Source: Escallonia rubra
Lineage: Eukaryota > Streptophyta > Magnoliopsida > Escalloniales > Escalloniaceae
Length of the DNA: 64,000 nucleotides
NCBI GenBank assembly: GCA_033065855.1
Contig: JAVXUO010000385.1
Span: 434,001 to 498,000, forward strand
Direction of reading: 5' to 3'
Part shown: positions 13,301-23,720 of the stretch, in pieces
Position numbering within the stretch: position 1 is the first letter of the stretch
Layout of the letters: each line of letters begins with the position of its first letter
Notes under the pieces: model-generated
Told to the model about the DNA's origin: nothing
Seen by the model: the letters and a program-made list of their open reading frames with translations, nothing else
The model's database searches: none
Position numbers and translations under genes: made by a program

Positions 13301-14706
13301 CAACCTTTGAGGACACAGCTACCTACCCAAATTTTCATCACTCCTTCCAACCACAGCCCTAGACGCCACCATCTTCATTCTAGTTGACCCATAACAACAC
13401 ATCAACCCATAATCACCCTTCAATAAAGACCTCTCCAGTTGCAGACACGGATGAAGAAGAACAAGAAGTGTAGCAATTGTTAATGTTAATCGAATAGAAA
13501 ATCACAATACAAAAACGTGAGTTTAAGATAAGTTATTTTTCTTCTTCGAGTTTTATTTAATTTATCCTTGCATATTTTGGCTGTATTTTAGATGTCAAAT
13601 GACATTCTTGACCCTCGATAACAGCATTTGCCATGCACATGGCCGCTTTACATTTTAAAGCTATATACTAACGGATTAGGCAGGAATGGCTAGATTGAGA
13701 TGCTAATGTTAGTAAAGGGGCCGAATTGGCAAGTTCGTGAGTGAGAGGGCTGAAGTTAAATACCGCTAGAATTAAAAGGGGACTTCACCAGTGTACAATG
13801 CTCCAGCCATCACGGGGATGGTTGACATACGCAGACTTCCCCCAGACTGTTTCCATATTTCAAACACGTGACCTCCAACTCATAATGGAGCAACCTTTAT
13901 AGTTGCGCCAATCTCACAGTCTACTCGCTTAATTTTTTCAGATCTATAAATGGCATCCATGTAATCCAGAAAAAGAAGTTAAAATAACCAATCACAGGTG
14001 ACATATAAAGAGTGCAATAAAATCAGAACACCACTAAACTCTAATGGGGAATGCAAGTTTCCTCGAATAAAGACATGGAACTATGTCTAACGCTTCATGC
14101 ATCTTTACGATAAGCCACGTCCACAGATCCGCATATAAAACAAAGAAAACCAAAAACCAAACAGTGCATAAAAATCTGAACATGGCACCACTTATGCACC
14201 TTTATCTAATTACTATAAACTTAGCCTTCGCAAGATATAGCACGATTCCCATGGGGAAAAAAAACCAAATTTGTAGATATCATTTTAGGATTACAATCAA
14301 CACGCGTAAACTAAGAAAAAAGAGACTAAGAACTTGAACCTACTAGTTTCACTGCATATTGATGAAAAAAACCCCAACAGCTCGCTCCCACAAGCCTATC
14401 CTTGACTCAATTACAGTTTAGTGCCAAAATTAATACCTCCCAAACAACATACAACCAAAGATCGAGAAAAAGAAATACGGTTACATCTATTTTAGAACCC
14501 TAGCAACTCAAAGAGGTCCCCAAGACCACAATTAAACGAACAAAACACAGTCTTTCAGAATATAAAATAAAAAAAAACTAGCCTGCAGGGGTGAAATAGG
14601 TGCATAGAAAGGAGTTACCGTAGTCGGAACGAGGTCGTTTTCCGGCAGGTGGAGGAAAAGCCGCCTGCTGCCGGCCCTCGTTGTACCTCCAATAAGCATC
14701 GGCCAT
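4024..14706 (-). CDS. NSR-like single-RRM RNA-binding protein, six coding exons
   Basis: The predicted protein has 242 aa. Coding exons in transcript order are 14706-14619, 6840-6719, 6625-6355, 6194-6133, 6054-5973 and 4127-4024. All introns are GT-AG and the codon phases join without a break to TGA at 4024-4026. The start MADAYWRYNEGRQ with a basic KRPR at 23-26 is typical of the family. A disordered Gly/Pro/Met-rich stretch (about 71-140) precedes one RRM (about 143-226), with RNP2-like TLFAEGL at 144-150 and RNP1-like LVLCFVDF at 187-194. The C-terminus is basic (RSGGGHRGKR). Plant relatives such as the nuclear speckle RNA-binding proteins bind RNA and modulate alternative splicing; that role here is inferred from family. 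The first intron is 7.8 kb and filled with repeats. RPVDDPRMMG occurs twice (91-100 and 102-111). UTR limits are not determined. Confidence 0.93.
4336..4394. repeat. GA-rich microsatellite in intron 5 of the RRM gene
   Basis: An almost pure (GA)n tract with short G runs. It lies in the 1.8-kb intron between exons 5 and 6 of the RRM gene. Confidence 0.9.
6507..6572 (-). repeat. 33-bp in-frame duplication inside RRM gene exon 3
   Basis: The unit ATCATACGAGGATCATCAAC plus the following bases is repeated once, keeping the frame and encoding two successive RPVDDPRMMG segments separated by one serine. It lies in the low-complexity region before the RRM and does not disturb the domain. Confidence 0.9.
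7288..7542. repeat. Two ~125-bp direct tandem repeats in intron 1
   Basis: Two adjacent copies (about 7288-7412 and 7413-7542) both start GGTCCAAAGACAATTACTAA and contain GGCCCAAGTGCCAAGGC and ACTTCTGATAGAC. They are diverged by small indels and substitutions. No coding function is apparent. Confidence 0.85.
9930..13435. repeat. Three tandem ~1.3-kb repeat units in intron 1 of the RRM gene
   Basis: Units begin near 9930, 11238 and 12537, each at AGCATAACA(TCA)GC followed by CCTTTTTA and a GTGTTA tract, giving periods of about 1308 and 1298 bp. Every unit has an arm with a TATA-like CTATAAATAG or TATAAATAGG and a GC-rich stretch (GCGTGCCGTGAAGCCCATC). Units 1 and 2 then carry an inverted copy of the arm. 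Unit 3 lacks the inverted arm and contains an extra local duplication of ~75 bp around 12706-12880. The TATA-like site and the dense C/T leader resemble an LTR or TRIM, but no matching terminal structure was found, so the family is unknown. Confidence 0.85.
10138..10905. repeat. Inverted-repeat arms (foldback) within array unit 1
   Basis: The arm at about 10138-10333 returns in inverted orientation at about 10689-10905, with high similarity including CTCTATAAATAG, CCATTACTTAGC and CACATGTATGTGG. The loop is about 355 bp. The equivalent arms of unit 2 lie at about 11450-11655 and 11990-12210. Confidence 0.85.
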
Positions 14707-14870
14707 CTTCTGAATTCGAGAATGAGAGATTAAATTTATCTGGGCTTCCGATTGGAGCCCTAAATTACAGGGGAGGAAATAGGGGACGCGTGAAGCGAAT
14801 TGGTAAAGTGAATGGGCTTTATTTAGGTTGTGGCCTCTTATTTCGGAGTTACTGCGGTTAGTAACAGTAA
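14707..14870 (-). promoter_or_regulatory. 5' UTR and proximal promoter area of the RRM gene
   Basis: This lies directly upstream of the start codon at 14706-14704 (read on the minus strand). It is moderately GC-rich and contains a TTTAGGGC motif (minus strand) resembling a telo-box. No clear TATA box is visible, so the transcription start is not placed. Confidence 0.35.
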
Positions 14871-16660
14871 AACCGTCGTCAGGTAGTTTTTTGTTTTTCT
14901 TCCTCTTAGCTTTTAATCTTTTAGCCCATCAATTAAGGTTAATCGTCAATCTTACTCTGCCTTTTTCTTCGCCAACCGCCATAATACGCTAATACGCAGT
15001 TGCTAGTAGAAAAATAACTGTTCCTGCTAATATGGAACACGGCCTCGCCATCGCCACCACTACCTCTTTGAACGAGATACCCGAATCTCACCCGACCACC
15101 ACTTAAAGCCCACAAACTATGAAACTATTGTCGGTGAAAACCTTGTGACTAAGCTAAAAACACAAAGAAGATTTTTCATTTTTTGGTGGTCTTATACGGC
15201 AGTGGTTATAGCCTATAGGCGATGCCGAAATCTGAAATTAAGAGGGCCAATATTCTATTATAATCGTGGTGATGTGCATAGATAAGTGATGATTGTGCGG
15301 CGGTTATGGTTATTTTAGGCCAAATGTATGGTGGTGGTGGAGTGACAATCCAGTTGACTGAAATTCAATTAGGTGCATATCCAAACAAGCTGTAGAGAAA
15401 TTGAATTAAGTTTTCGAGTCTCCTAGAAGTGGTGAAGATGGACAGTGATTGATGTGGTTTTAGTGCCGATTTTAGGGTCAGTAATGGTCATGGATGTGAG
15501 AACATCGACCTATGGTTGTAATGCGAATTCAGAGTTGAGAAGACGATTTTACCCTTGCTTTTTCTGTCGATTACAACAATGGACAAACCTCGGAGTTTCA
15601 AGAGATAATGTGTGAATAGAAACACATTGTTCAAAGTGCAATCGAGCCTTATGTTTATAGCAGTAGTTTTTATTCTCCCATTATTTTATCCAGAGGTAAC
15701 GATCGGCTGAAATCATCATAAGATAGTAACTCTAATGAGAAAAAATAGCATGAAAAACAACACCCATGTAAAAAGGTGCTTTCAAGGGGGTTTTTTATTG
15801 GTACCATTGTTATCAAATACGTGAAGGGACCTGAAGTGGAGCCTAGGTATAAGGTGTAAGCATGCGCCTTTTTGAAGCAATGCGAAAAGTAAAAATAAGT
15901 AGATATTAATGCATTGAATCAATAAAATTAAGTAAAAATATTTCAGAACATATCAATTTGACAACATTACGACACTAGACATATTTTCAAATTCAATGAG
16001 AAGTAATTAATTCTAAATGAACATGACACCATCATTCTCATCATTAGTACGAGCCAAGGCAGCAATGTTTTCTTTAAAGGGAACCACAAACTTCTAGTCC
16101 GGTATAGATTCTTAACTTTATCTTCTTCGTATACAATATGAACTAAAAGATTATATCTACATGAATAGCAATAGTATAGACGAGACACATAGAGGATTTA
16201 TCGGGGTTTCACATTTTTATTGGCCTTATGGTTGGATAATCTAGACGTACATCTTGTTTTGAAGATAACAACAAATTGATTATCTTCTTATACGTGGGTT
16301 AAGAAGAATGATACATAAATATAAATCGAATGAGCTTAACTTACTTTCAATTGTAATTGATCTTTACTATTATATAACTAGTCTTGGTTTGAATCTTGAA
16401 TTGATATCAATGGCCTAAAATGACTTTAGGCACCTTATGCATTACATGTGAAGTTCATAACATTTAAACACAAGTGTGGTTCTTGAAAATGGGTGAACGT
16501 TGGAGCAAACTCATATTTTCTCAAAAATATTTGTGGAGTTAATCTTTTCATCTTTTGATAAAAAATTTCATTAGCTTTCCAACACAAAAAGGATGACTCA
16601 ATTTGATTTTTCTGAAATAAGTTATATCCAAAATAAGAAATGATTTTTATGAGGCAGTCG
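14871..16660. other. Intergenic DNA with short GTGG-rich patches and a degenerate GCGCC-type remnant
   Basis: No gene is seen. Around 15835-15900 the words AGCCTAGGTATAAGGTG and GCGCCTTTTTGAAG resemble the GCGCC-rich ends of the element at 23089-23720 and may be a decayed relative. Confidence 0.35.
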
Positions 16661-18760
16661 GTCAATGCAGTCGACGACATTAACAATAGAGTCGGCTGAT
16701 TTGAGGCAGATTCAAAAATAGCGGCTAGTTCTGCTAACGGCTTCCACCCTATAAAAATAATTTACGGCTTCATCGTGCTTTATGGAAACCACATTCTAAT
16801 TCCAATTCATTAGAGAAACGTCAAAGGTCGTAAATTAAACTTTTTACCCTTATTTTCATGAATTTATATCATCAAAGAGAGCATCTTTCTGAGTAATTAT
16901 TTGATTGAAAGTAACTATCTCAAGTCATCAATTCTCTTTTCTCTCTACCGCATTAAAGCTTCATTTGCACTTATTTCCTTTCAAGAAGGTATCTTTGTAC
17001 ACAATTGATATTTGTAAAAAGATTATCATCAAGGCTTGATTTGTCAAGTCTTGGGTGAGCTTTGTGAATTTAAGACTTGTGCTTGGAGTAGTGGCGGAGC
17101 CACGCTTGTACGAGGGGGGCTAATGTACCCCCTCAACTTCTGAAGAAAAAAAATTACATTTCACCATGTCTGGGTCTGCGACTCTCTCTTTCTCTGCGAC
17201 TTGTCTCTCATAGCCTCACCCACTCCCAAACCGCTGACGGCCGACGGCAGACACCAGCTCCTCCAGTCGACTCTCTTTGTTGAGAAGAGCTTAAATCTGG
17301 AATGAGTGGTCGGAGTGGAGCCGTGGAAAGAGACGTTGAGTGGACCGGCAAGGACGTCTTATTCTGTTCAGATCTGGAAGGATCAGTGACCGGCGAGTGA
17401 CGACGGCGAGGCGAGGATTCCACTGGCCAAGAACCCACTGCAGGCGACGACGCGACAACGACCGTGACCGGCGATTTAGGTACGCATTTTCAGATTGCAA
17501 CCACTTCATTTCTCAGGTTCTTATCCCTCTCGCCCTCTCTCTTTCTCTCTCTATTTGTATTTTTAATTCCTGCCACTAGAGATGGTGATTCTGATTAGAG
17601 TTATACGTTTGGAATTAATTGAGTTATACGTACGCATACGCATTTTCAATTCTCTTAGTTTATTTTAACTTATTCGTTGGATTGGAATTGATGGTTTACA
17701 TAGACATGGTTGATTGGGTCAGAAGAAGGTGATTTGGGCAGTGGAAGTTTAAAGGAAAGTAGGAAACCAATCAATTTTTGTGGATGGATTGTTGGTTGAT
17801 CTAATGTGGGATGTGCATGATTAATTGGTTCTACCATCGGTCCTCAGGGGAAATGATGTTCATGTCAGGACAAGAAGTGGGATGTGCAGCGGGTTGTGGT
17901 GGAGGAGAAGTTGCTGCAGAAAGAACTAGAGAAGATTGAATTCTCATTGTTGATGTATGCATTATGCACGTAAGAGCCCATGAACAAATTTTGTGATTCT
18001 TGGCTTTTCTTGTTCCATTATTTTAGTTCCTTCCTCACTTATCTTCTTTTCATTATTCTTACAAGGAATAGATATTTATTCTACCCACAATATGATCAAC
18101 CGTTAGGTATTCTACATGTTATCAGGAAAGCATGTTCTTTTTGTTGCTCTCAACTTTTCAGACGTAAAAGAGTGATGGTTCAGATATATGTACAAGTATA
18201 TGGACTTCTTAGAATCAGGTATATGCTCTCAACTGAGTCATTAACTTTATATATATATATATATATATACAAGTATATGGACTTCTTAGAATCAGGGTTT
18301 ATGAAATTTAGAAAATGCTTTAGAATCAGAAGATTTATGAAAGAGTCTTTAGTCGCTCTCACGAAACTTAAGAAGACCTTTTGGATGATTTTTACTTTTT
18401 TTTTTTTTTTGTATTATCAAAAAGTGAACTTTCTTTTTGTGTACTATTTTACCTACCCAAAAAAAAATTTAGCGACTTCAATATATTTTTGGCACCCCCT
18501 GAAATAAAATTCCGGTTCCGCCACTGGCTTTGAGTCGGGATATCATCAAAGTTTGTAAGGGTTATAATATTGACCCGGATTAATATTGTTACTAGTAGAT
18601 TCTAGTGCTCTTGTAAGAGACTTTCTCGAAGAAGTGATATAGCTTTAGGGTAGTTTAAGACAAACCATTAAATTTTCTTTTTAAGTTTTTTTAACTCAAT
18701 GTTGTAACTTATCGCTTCATAAATTTTTTGAGATTGTGAAGCTAGCATGTTAACTGTGAT
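16660..18760 (+). mobile_element. Copia-like LTR remnant split by a hAT-type element
   Basis: The sequence on both sides of the hAT insertion reads as one continuous LTR-like stretch: a TATA-like CCCTATAAAAATAA near 16749, then TTGGGTGAGCTTTGTGAATT before the insertion, and GTTTGTAAGGG, ACCCGGATTAATATTG and GTGATATAGCTTTAGGGTAG after it. This matches my recollection of Copia-type LTR 3' halves. No polymerase region is present. It is an old fossil fragment with uncertain ends. Confidence 0.35.
17089..18526. mobile_element. Non-autonomous hAT-type DNA transposon, 1438 bp
   Basis: The ends are inverted: TAGTGGCGGAGCC at the left, and the reverse complement of the right end reads CAGTGGCGGAACC. 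It is flanked by an 8-bp target duplication with one mismatch (GCTTGGAG 17081-17088, GCTTTGAG 18527-18534), the hAT hallmark. No transposase is encoded. The interior has a GC-rich stretch at about 17166-17480, unlike its surroundings, which may be captured host DNA, then AT-rich sequence with a TA run at 18250-18270 and a ~30-bp direct repeat (near 18190 and 18270). Confidence 0.85.
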
Positions 18761-20014
18761 TGTTCAATTATTTGATTGAGATACATGTTTTTAATTAACA
18801 TAAATTCCCCATGGACCCGTTCCCCCTCAAGATTATTTTTTTGGTTTCACTTTTTCTTATTTTTGGTTTAGAAAAATATTAATGATGTAACAAAAATAAA
18901 GAATTAAAACAATCAACGGTTGAGGTGATGCCATGATGGCAATAACCAAGGACTTGATTTTTTTTGGGCTTTTATTTGTACCTCCGTCTCGCCCACAATC
19001 ATAAGAAAAATAAAAAAACAAACACAAAACACGTAAGCCACAACTACAACCCTAATCTCCATATTCTTGCAGCAGCCACCGCACCACGCCCATCCTCTCT
19101 CCCCCCCCCCCCCCCGCCCCCCCCCCCCCCCCACCCGCCCCCCCAGACACTCGCACCATCTTGTGAGTTTCCTGATCACCACTTCCACACGAGATTGCTG
19201 AATTTGAAACATTATGCTCTAACAAGACGAACAAATACTTGAGGTCTCAGATTTCTTGCAAATCACTGGTATGGCTATGAGTTTCTACCGCCATAGTTAT
19301 GGCTTATCACCATATTCTCACTGGACAAGCGCATCAACGGATTGGTGTTCCAGAAGTTGTTGTATTATCGGCTAGATCTGATGTATTCCATGATGGAACT
19401 TCCGTCATTCTTCAAGTAAACAAACAACACCGATCAAGACAATTGGTATTCCAGAAGTAACTTTCACGGCCAATTCGCAAGTTTTGAGATGTGTTTAAGA
19501 AAAAAAAAAATTTTTTTTTTTTTTGTAGGAATCCCATGTATCTTAACGATCCATCTATTTGCAATGTTTCTCTTGGAATATTTTATGTAAATTCTATGTA
19601 CTCTGACAGGTTATAGCCGTTTGCCGAGCCTGAATACTGTCTAAAAAAGCGTTAGGAAATGTTTTTGAGTTAGTCCAAGACCAGATTTAGTCATTTCTAC
19701 CACAGTCCTTAGCTTATCTTTGTTTTTCATTTGAATGACTATATGTTTTCATCTTGATGGACTCCCAGAGCACAATACTTGCAATGGGCTACTTTATGTT
19801 CAGGTGTTCATCCTTTTCAGGAATGGATATGGTTGGGTAACTTTTCTCCAAAACAGATTGTTGTAACCTCAGAGATAAGTTTCTGTATATTCCCGTTTTG
19901 ATGTATGCAAAAGTTTGTACCAATTCCCATGGGCGGTGACGGCGTTGTGCTGTTTTTCATGTGATCAAATAAATTGAAACTCATCTTGCACCATTGTTTT
20001 TCCTGGACTTGTAC
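18535..20014. other. Intergenic DNA with a long C-rich run
   Basis: No gene is recognised. A near-pure cytosine tract lies at about 19101-19145; its exact length is probably unreliable in the assembly. The rest is AT-rich. Confidence 0.4.
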
Positions 20015-20101
20015 AAAGAAGAAAGCATAAGGCGACTATCTGATTACAAGCTAACAACTTGTAAGCTTGTAATCAGATAGTCGCCTTATGCTTTCTTCTT
20101 T
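20015..20101. repeat. Perfect 38-bp inverted repeat with an 11-nt loop
   Basis: The left arm is 20015-20052 and the right arm 20064-20101; they are exact reverse complements (the left arm begins AAAGAAGAAAGCATAAGGCG). The loop 20053-20063 reads AACAACTTGTA. Transcribed from either strand it would fold into a long perfect hairpin. It lies about 1 kb upstream of the yippee-like gene. It could be a young foldback insertion, a templated-insertion scar, or a small-RNA precursor; the sequence alone does not decide. Confidence 0.9.
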
Positions 20102-20524
20102 ATAAGGCAACTTGTAAGGTGACTATCTTAACTTGTAACTTGTAAGTTAAAAGTTAAGATTCAATGAAGTGATTCCTAGGGACTGATAAATCACGTTCGG
20201 ATTACTACATCTTACATAGTCCAGCAATCCTAATCTACGTATATTATGGGGAATATCACACCGTTTATGCACATAACACAAGACAAAAATCAAACTGATA
20301 CTATAACAAAGTTCCTCTTTCTCTTTATGGGTGTTAGGACTTCCAATTCCTTCCCATTTCTTAAGGCCTTTTGTTTTGTTAATGTCAATTAGTTCAATCA
20401 AATCTGTCTCATCCCCGTGAAAAGAGAAAAGAAGAAAGAGAGGGTTGGAAGGAGAAAAATGAATATGAGACTATGAGAATGATGAGGATTGAAAATATAT
20501 TGATTGTAGAAAATGTGGGCGGAA

Positions 20525-20605
20525 TTTTCAAACATTTGGTAAAAGTTTGAAAATTTCAAGGTTTGTGTTCATTTGGTAAAAGTTTGAAAATTTCAAGGTT
20601 TGACC
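20525..20605. repeat. Two ~43-bp direct repeats upstream of the yippee-like gene
   Basis: Two adjacent copies contain ATTTGGTAAAAGTTTGAAAA and TTTCAAGGTTTG. They are almost identical, so the duplication is recent or conserved. Confidence 0.8.
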
Positions 20606-20970
20606 ATGGTTAAGATTTGCTATTTAATTGATTAATTTTCTCATTATCTTTATCATTTTATCTATCTAGATAGTAAATTTTTAATGATAGTTTAACACCA
20701 CGTAAATTAATCACGTGGTGTCACAAGATTGACAAAAGAACAAAATCATAGTCTAACACCACGATGATAGACAAAATTATTGTCCTTTTGTCAATCTCCA
20801 TGACCGATCCAATGCCAGCTCTCCAACATCATAATAGCAAAGTGTAGCTTTATTATCAATTATTATTATTATTATTATCATCTGACTCAAGTCTTCTTTT
20901 ATCTCTTTATTTATAGGTTCCAGCTTCCAACCTGCTTCCGTGCTCCATACTTATCCTTACGTGCTGCTGA

Positions 20971-21069
20971 CTGTAAGTTCTCCAACTCTTTCCACTTTTC
21001 TTTTCCATCTTTTTTCTCACAACACTTTCCCTTTTATGTTATTGGATCGTTAATCTTATTTGTTGCAGG
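20971..21069 (+). other. Probable 5' UTR intron of the yippee-like gene
   Basis: A consensus donor (CTGACT|GTAAGTTC) at 20971 and a pyrimidine-rich acceptor (TTGTTGCAG) ending at 21069 lie 38 bp before the start codon. Introns in the 5' UTR are common in plant genes; this one is inferred from its splice signals only. Confidence 0.6.
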
Positions 21070-21107
21070 TTCTTATTGCGTTTTTGTGCTAAGATTTCAG
21101 TTCATTC

Positions 21108-22493
21108 ATGGAGGAATTTACTGGCCATCCCTTGTACAGTTGCAGCAACTGCCGAAATCCTGTTGCACTTCGTGACAACCTTCTCTCCAAAGCTTTTCTG
21201 GTGACTTTTCCGACTTGTATCTATCATAATTTCTACACTGAATTTTGGTTGATGACCATCTCAAGCCTGAACATTGGCAACCTCATCAAAGAAGTCAATA
21301 GTTGACCTCCTCATGCAGCTTGCACAAAGAAAAAAACTTCTTTCAGTTTAGGGGTCAATTTTATGTGTCTTTGATTGTTGGGGTGGACTTTTTGGATTTT
21401 ATCTTTGGTTAGATCTTTGGTAGATGTGGTTGGAGGTGTTGGAATGGTGCGGTGGTTGTGGTTGGTGCCTTGGTGGTTGTAGTTGATCTGAGTGTAAGCA
21501 ATGATAGTGGTGATCTGAGTGTAAGCGATGATAGTGGTGAACCGAGAGAGAAATGAGAGAAAATAGGATGTAGGGGCAACTATGTCTATTTACAAACAAA
21601 AAAAAAAACTCTATTACTATTTCGTGTCGTCAACAAACACAAGCGATACTGTGATAAAACACGGTCCTTGATTGCAATTTACTTTAAACTCGAGGAGTTT
21701 AGTAGTATTATCTAAAAAAAGTACTCCCAACTTTCCCTTCTAATCTACACGTTATTTCTTATAAACTTTTCGCATCAGTGACTTTCTCGACCAAACTCGA
21801 AATAAGGTAAAGTTTCTTAAGTTATTTGACTTTGACTCAATTCAAAAACCAAATAACTTTAATTCAAACTGAAGTTATCAAGGCCTGGGTCCAATCCATT
21901 GCTCATCTGAGATTCGATCGAGAGGTAAACAAGCCGATTTGATGATAATATTAAGAATCAAAGTTGAACGACCCTGACTTGGATCAGCCCAACTCATTTG
22001 TGCAAGATAAATGTTTTAAAAAACGATATTATTCAAAAGAAAAAGCACCATTTTGGTGCGTGCCCTAGGTGAATAACTTGCGATCTGCGACCTGTTTAAT
22101 TTGGTAAGCCATAAATGCCTATAAACAGAAATCCATTTAATTTCGACTTGTTGCTTAATTCCATGAGAGAAATGAACTTTGTTCATAAATGTTCAAAGGC
22201 AAATCAAGTCAAGTCATTCAACACTGCATAAATGGCTTTGATCATTCAACCATGTTCTACATTTATAGGCAAAAACTGGGCAAGCCTTCTTCTTCTCTCA
22301 TGCCATGAACATTGTGGTGGGGCAGAAAGAGGAGAAGCAACTTATGACTGGCCATTTTACTATTGCGGACATCTACTGCAGCAAGTGCGGGGAGGTATTG
22401 GGCTGGAAATACCTCAGAGCTTATGATGCAAGGCAAAAGTTTAAGGAAGGGAAGTTCATAATGGAGAAAGCAAAGATTCTAAAGGAGTACTGA
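21108..22493 (+). CDS. Yippee-like zinc-binding protein, two coding exons
   Basis: Exon 1 is 21108-21200 and exon 2 is 22269-22493. The intron is GT-AG (CTG|GTGACT to TTATAG|GC) in phase 0, and the protein has 105 aa. It contains the complete yippee signature: CSNC at 12-15 and CSKC at 68-71, giving the classic C-x2-C, 52 residues, C-x2-C spacing, then GWKY at 76-79 and a basic C-terminal helix. The start [12 protein letters not shown] is that of plant yippee-like proteins. The family folds into a zinc-bound beta-structure (as in the Mis18, cereblon and RIG-I C-terminal domains). The plant role is largely unknown, so no pathway is assigned. The length is near the lower end of the family. The 1.07-kb intron holds GTGG-rich repeats. 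Confidence 0.95.
21330..21725. mobile_element. Fragment of an inverted-repeat element in the yippee gene intron
   Basis: A GTGG-rich stretch with a ~30-bp tandem repeat (GTGATCTGAGTGTAAGC, twice, about 21485-21540) is followed at 21640-21715 by CGGTCCTTGATTGCAATTTA and CTTTAAACTCGAGGAGTTTA. This closely resembles the right end of the element at 58104-59090. It is probably a relative, partly truncated. Confidence 0.5.
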
Positions 22494-23080
22494 TCAAAAG
22501 CCACCTACTACTATGAGCAAAATTCGTTTTGTTCTTAAATAAGACAGTTGTTTGTAAATGTACCTCTTGTGTCGCTGAATCTGAGTATGTAAACTTTTAA
22601 TGCTCTTGCTAAATAAGAAAAGACTGTGAAATAATTATAACACATGCAGTCTGGTGGGTCGTGTGAACTAATTGTCTGCCGTGATTTAAGAGTAAATGGA
22701 TCTTCTGCGGCGGCACTTAAAATGACACTAAATCTTCTGTGCACCAATAAGAAGCTTTAGCTTCTATTTTCTACCCTACCTGATTTTGTGAAAACATTTT
22801 GGTGCGAGTGTCCAAGAAGCTTAGCAAAGGTCACAATTTTTGGCAGCGTCTGGTCATGAGAACACATGAAGGCCATAAATCAATGTAGGCGTGGGACGAT
22901 TCTAGTGCTTTTTAGCTTCAGAAGAGGATTCACACTAATTAATTTGTGTACCATAACCGTTAGAAAAGTAGCGAGGAAGAAAGAAAACTTGGGTCTGGTA
23001 ACTTAGCATGATACGAGAGACACTGCAAACATTGTTCTTCGGATAACATTCAATGTAACAGTTGTAAAGACTCATGGATG
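22494..23080. other. Downstream flank of the yippee-like gene
   Basis: This holds the probable 3' UTR, with AATAAG near-consensus poly(A) signals around 22537 and 22612, then unassigned AT-rich DNA without coding potential. Confidence 0.4.
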
Positions 23081-23088
23081 TGCTCAGG

Positions 23089-23720
23089 CGCTAGGCGCAT
23101 AGCGCTGCGGGAGGCGGGAGGTGCAAAGCTAGGCGCACGATGTGTAACCATTCGATTTGGCTTCTTGTCTTCACGTGGACCGTTGATTTCTCTTTTAGTA
23201 TTTTTACCCTTTTTGTCTTTACCAAGTCAAAACACTTTTTTTAAGACTAAAATATGAAACCTAAATAATTTGTTAGCGATAAAACACTTTTTATCGCTAA
23301 TTGCTCACCAACTACGTTAACCTTTCTGTGAAAGCTGTTGAAGACAGAGCACACATTGCTAAATTAGGAGACCTAACTGATTTGTTAGGTTCACATTATA
23401 TTGTTCATAAGGCCAAAGCTTAGTCTTGAGAAAATATTTGAATTTTTAGTCCATATATTATGTCCATCCCCATTGAGATCGATCTTATTTTTAAAAGCAA
23501 AATTTATTTTTATTGTTGGAAGCTTGTTAAATTAGAATGTTGGTATTTGAAACTTTCTCTAATGTTTAGAAGTTTGTTAATTGTCATGTTCTAAATTTTT
23601 TTTACTTATTTTTTTTTATTTAATGCACTTTTTTTTATTTATTTTTATATATTTTAATATTGCGCCTTGCGCCTAGGCTCTAGGGACCTTTTGCGCCTTA
23701 GGTGCGCCTGCGCCTTTAAT
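23089..23720. mobile_element. Non-autonomous element with GCGCC-rich ends
   Basis: Both ends are dense in GCGCCT/AGGCGC words (left CTCAGGCGCTAGGCGCATAG, right TGCGCCTTGCGCCTAGG), in opposite orientations, around an AT-rich centre of ~500 bp. Dense inverted subterminal words of this kind occur in non-autonomous hAT-like elements. I found no clear target duplication, so the class is uncertain. A small palindrome (GCGATAAAACACTTTTTATCGC) lies near 23280. Confidence 0.5.

Noticed and set aside
17980-18507. Plus-strand frame of 175 aa inside the hAT-type element
   Set aside because: Hydrophobic and Ile/Tyr-rich from AT-rich sequence including a TA repeat; no transposase motif.
19101-19145. C- and G-runs here and at 9694, 47231, 52160, 58349 and 60117 as possible structured motifs
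   Set aside because: Homopolymer runs are prone to sequencing and assembly error and lie in repeats; no regular quadruplex-type spacing is evident.
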